From an uncultured Eubacteriales bacterium (lineage in GTDB: Bacteria; Bacillota; Clostridia; Christensenellales; Borkfalkiaceae): a stretch of DNA of 63,634 nucleotides. The stretch is taken from NCBI GenBank assembly GCA_949747905.1, contig CATKEF010000055.1:1-63634 (forward strand), written 5' to 3'. How positions within the stretch are numbered: the stretch's first letter is position 1; every line of letters starts with the position of its first letter. Under the pieces are notes generated by a model, which made no database searches, was not told where the DNA came from, and saw nothing but the letters and a program-made list of their open reading frames with translations. Shown here piece by piece: positions 62,945 through 63,634 of the stretch. Made by a program: the position numbers and the translations under genes.

Positions 62945-63074
62945 CTTTAAAGCATAGTAGAAACGTTTCGGGAACGGTTGATTTATTCAGGTGCAAGCAA
63001 ATTTTTCGCACGGTTATCGGTCGGATAATTTTTTTATCGCACTTTCCAGGTTTATTGTCGAATAATGTATAAAA

Positions 63075-63457
63075 TTAAACAATTTCAATAATATGCTTTT
63101 TATGTTTTTGTGCATATTTAAATGCTATTGATGTTCCGCTATGGGGGGGGCATTGAATTTATAGTAAAAAACACATATATTACTGCTATCAATAAGTTCC
63201 TCATTTCTTTTTACATATGCAAGTTTGTTTGCGTTATGAGCTTTTTTTGAGAAATAAGTTTCTTCATAAAATGATAAAAGATAGTTTTTACAGTACTCAG
63301 TGATATATTCATATTCAGCGCGAACATACACTCTTTTAATTTGGGGGTAAATGTCTTTTAATTCTGTTACGACATCAAAGTAAAGGTCGTCGAACCGACT
63401 ACGACTACCAAATAAAAATATAGTAATATTTAACTTTGTTATTACGGTTGTGTGCCA
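63075..63457 (-). pseudogene. Frameshifted, 5'-truncated SLOG-family (DUF1273/YpsA-like) gene
   Basis: The frame opening after a stop at 63458-63460 reads FLFGSRSRFDDLYFDVVTEL, then IKRVYVRAEYEYI, LAYVKRNEELIDSSNICVFYY, which fit a SLOG-type family found in Clostridia. It meets eight consecutive C (G at 63143-63150 on the given strand) and then stops at 63125. In another frame the sequence continues SGTSIAFKYAQKHKKHIIEI to a stop at 63075, which is the family C terminus (SGTKIAYEYA). One extra base at the C run would restore it. The N-terminal 40 or so residues are missing. AT content is much higher than elsewhere in the window. Confidence 0.7.
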
Positions 63458-63634
63458 TTAGTAATATCAATGGAGCGGTAGTAACATAAAACGAATATTT
63501 ATTTAGACTTAACGCGAATATTCAAAAAGTGATTGACAATGCTTTCGACTGTACGATATACGCAATACACAATCCAAACTATCCAAGTGTACTGCCATTT
63601 TTGTGATATTAAACTAATTACAATATATAATAAA

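Noticed and set aside
1-63634. tRNA, rRNA, tmRNA or other stable RNA genes
   Set aside because: No T-loop (GTTCGAATCC-like) pairs with matching acceptor stems or rRNA-like stretches were seen in the intergenic regions.

Overview
The window looks like chromosome of an uncultured, probably gut-associated, low-to-mid-GC Clostridia member (Bacillota; a Christensenellales/Borkfalkiaceae-type lineage is a guess). The evidence is the gene order tig-clpP-clpX-lon-engB, a short HisG paired with HisZ, a TrpR-like YerC at the head of the his operon, an rnfCDGEAB cluster in clostridial order, DegV, strong AGGAGG-type ribosome sites, several TTG starts, and lipoproteins with InlB B-repeats and BspA-type leucine-rich repeats. 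No rRNA, tRNA, CRISPR array or transposase gene was seen.

Layout. (1) 5-7637, minus: protein quality control (trigger factor, ClpP, ClpX, Lon, EngB) with an SGNH hydrolase at the end. (2) 7817-10568, plus: the ribosome quality-control protein RqcH and three small membrane proteins. (3) 10631-18260, minus: a ten-gene histidine operon (yerC-hisZ-G-D-C-B-H-A-F-IE) with a well-placed candidate operator. (4) 18402-24678, plus: a Gx-family membrane protein and the full Rnf complex. (5) 24955-31336, minus: a zinc-ribbon membrane protein, a NusG-II protein, ApbE, an FMN-binding lipoprotein and a one-chain ABC transporter. Parts 4 and 5 together supply and use covalently bound flavin at the membrane. 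(6) 31606-36242: gltX, a membrane-anchored XRE regulator, DegV, a tyrosine phosphatase and a LOG-family protein. (7) 36354-61800, minus: a surface-protein block. A likely seven-gene operon (acidic membrane protein, MoxR ATPase, DUF58 protein, two VWA membrane proteins, an LRR lipoprotein, an InlB-repeat lipoprotein) lies downstream of a 3037-residue LRR lipoprotein that has its own promoter. (8) 62207-63634: a PIN/NYN-type nuclease-like gene and an AT-rich end carrying a frameshifted SLOG-family remnant.

A small repeat family is laid over this. Its full unit is about 50 nt, bounded by GTCAT...ATGAC, with a CTCGCTTCGCTC-like core. Six intergenic clusters occur, all in the same orientation on the given strand, whichever way the neighbouring genes point. 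Two lie inside operons and one in a probable mRNA leader.

The best candidates for something undescribed are the MoxR/DUF58/VWA machine linked to LRR and InlB lipoproteins, the oriented repeat family, the RnfG with two FMN-binding domains, and the paired small winged-helix-like/TM proteins behind rqcH. Everything here was read by eye, so family calls rest on recognised motifs and not on database searches.
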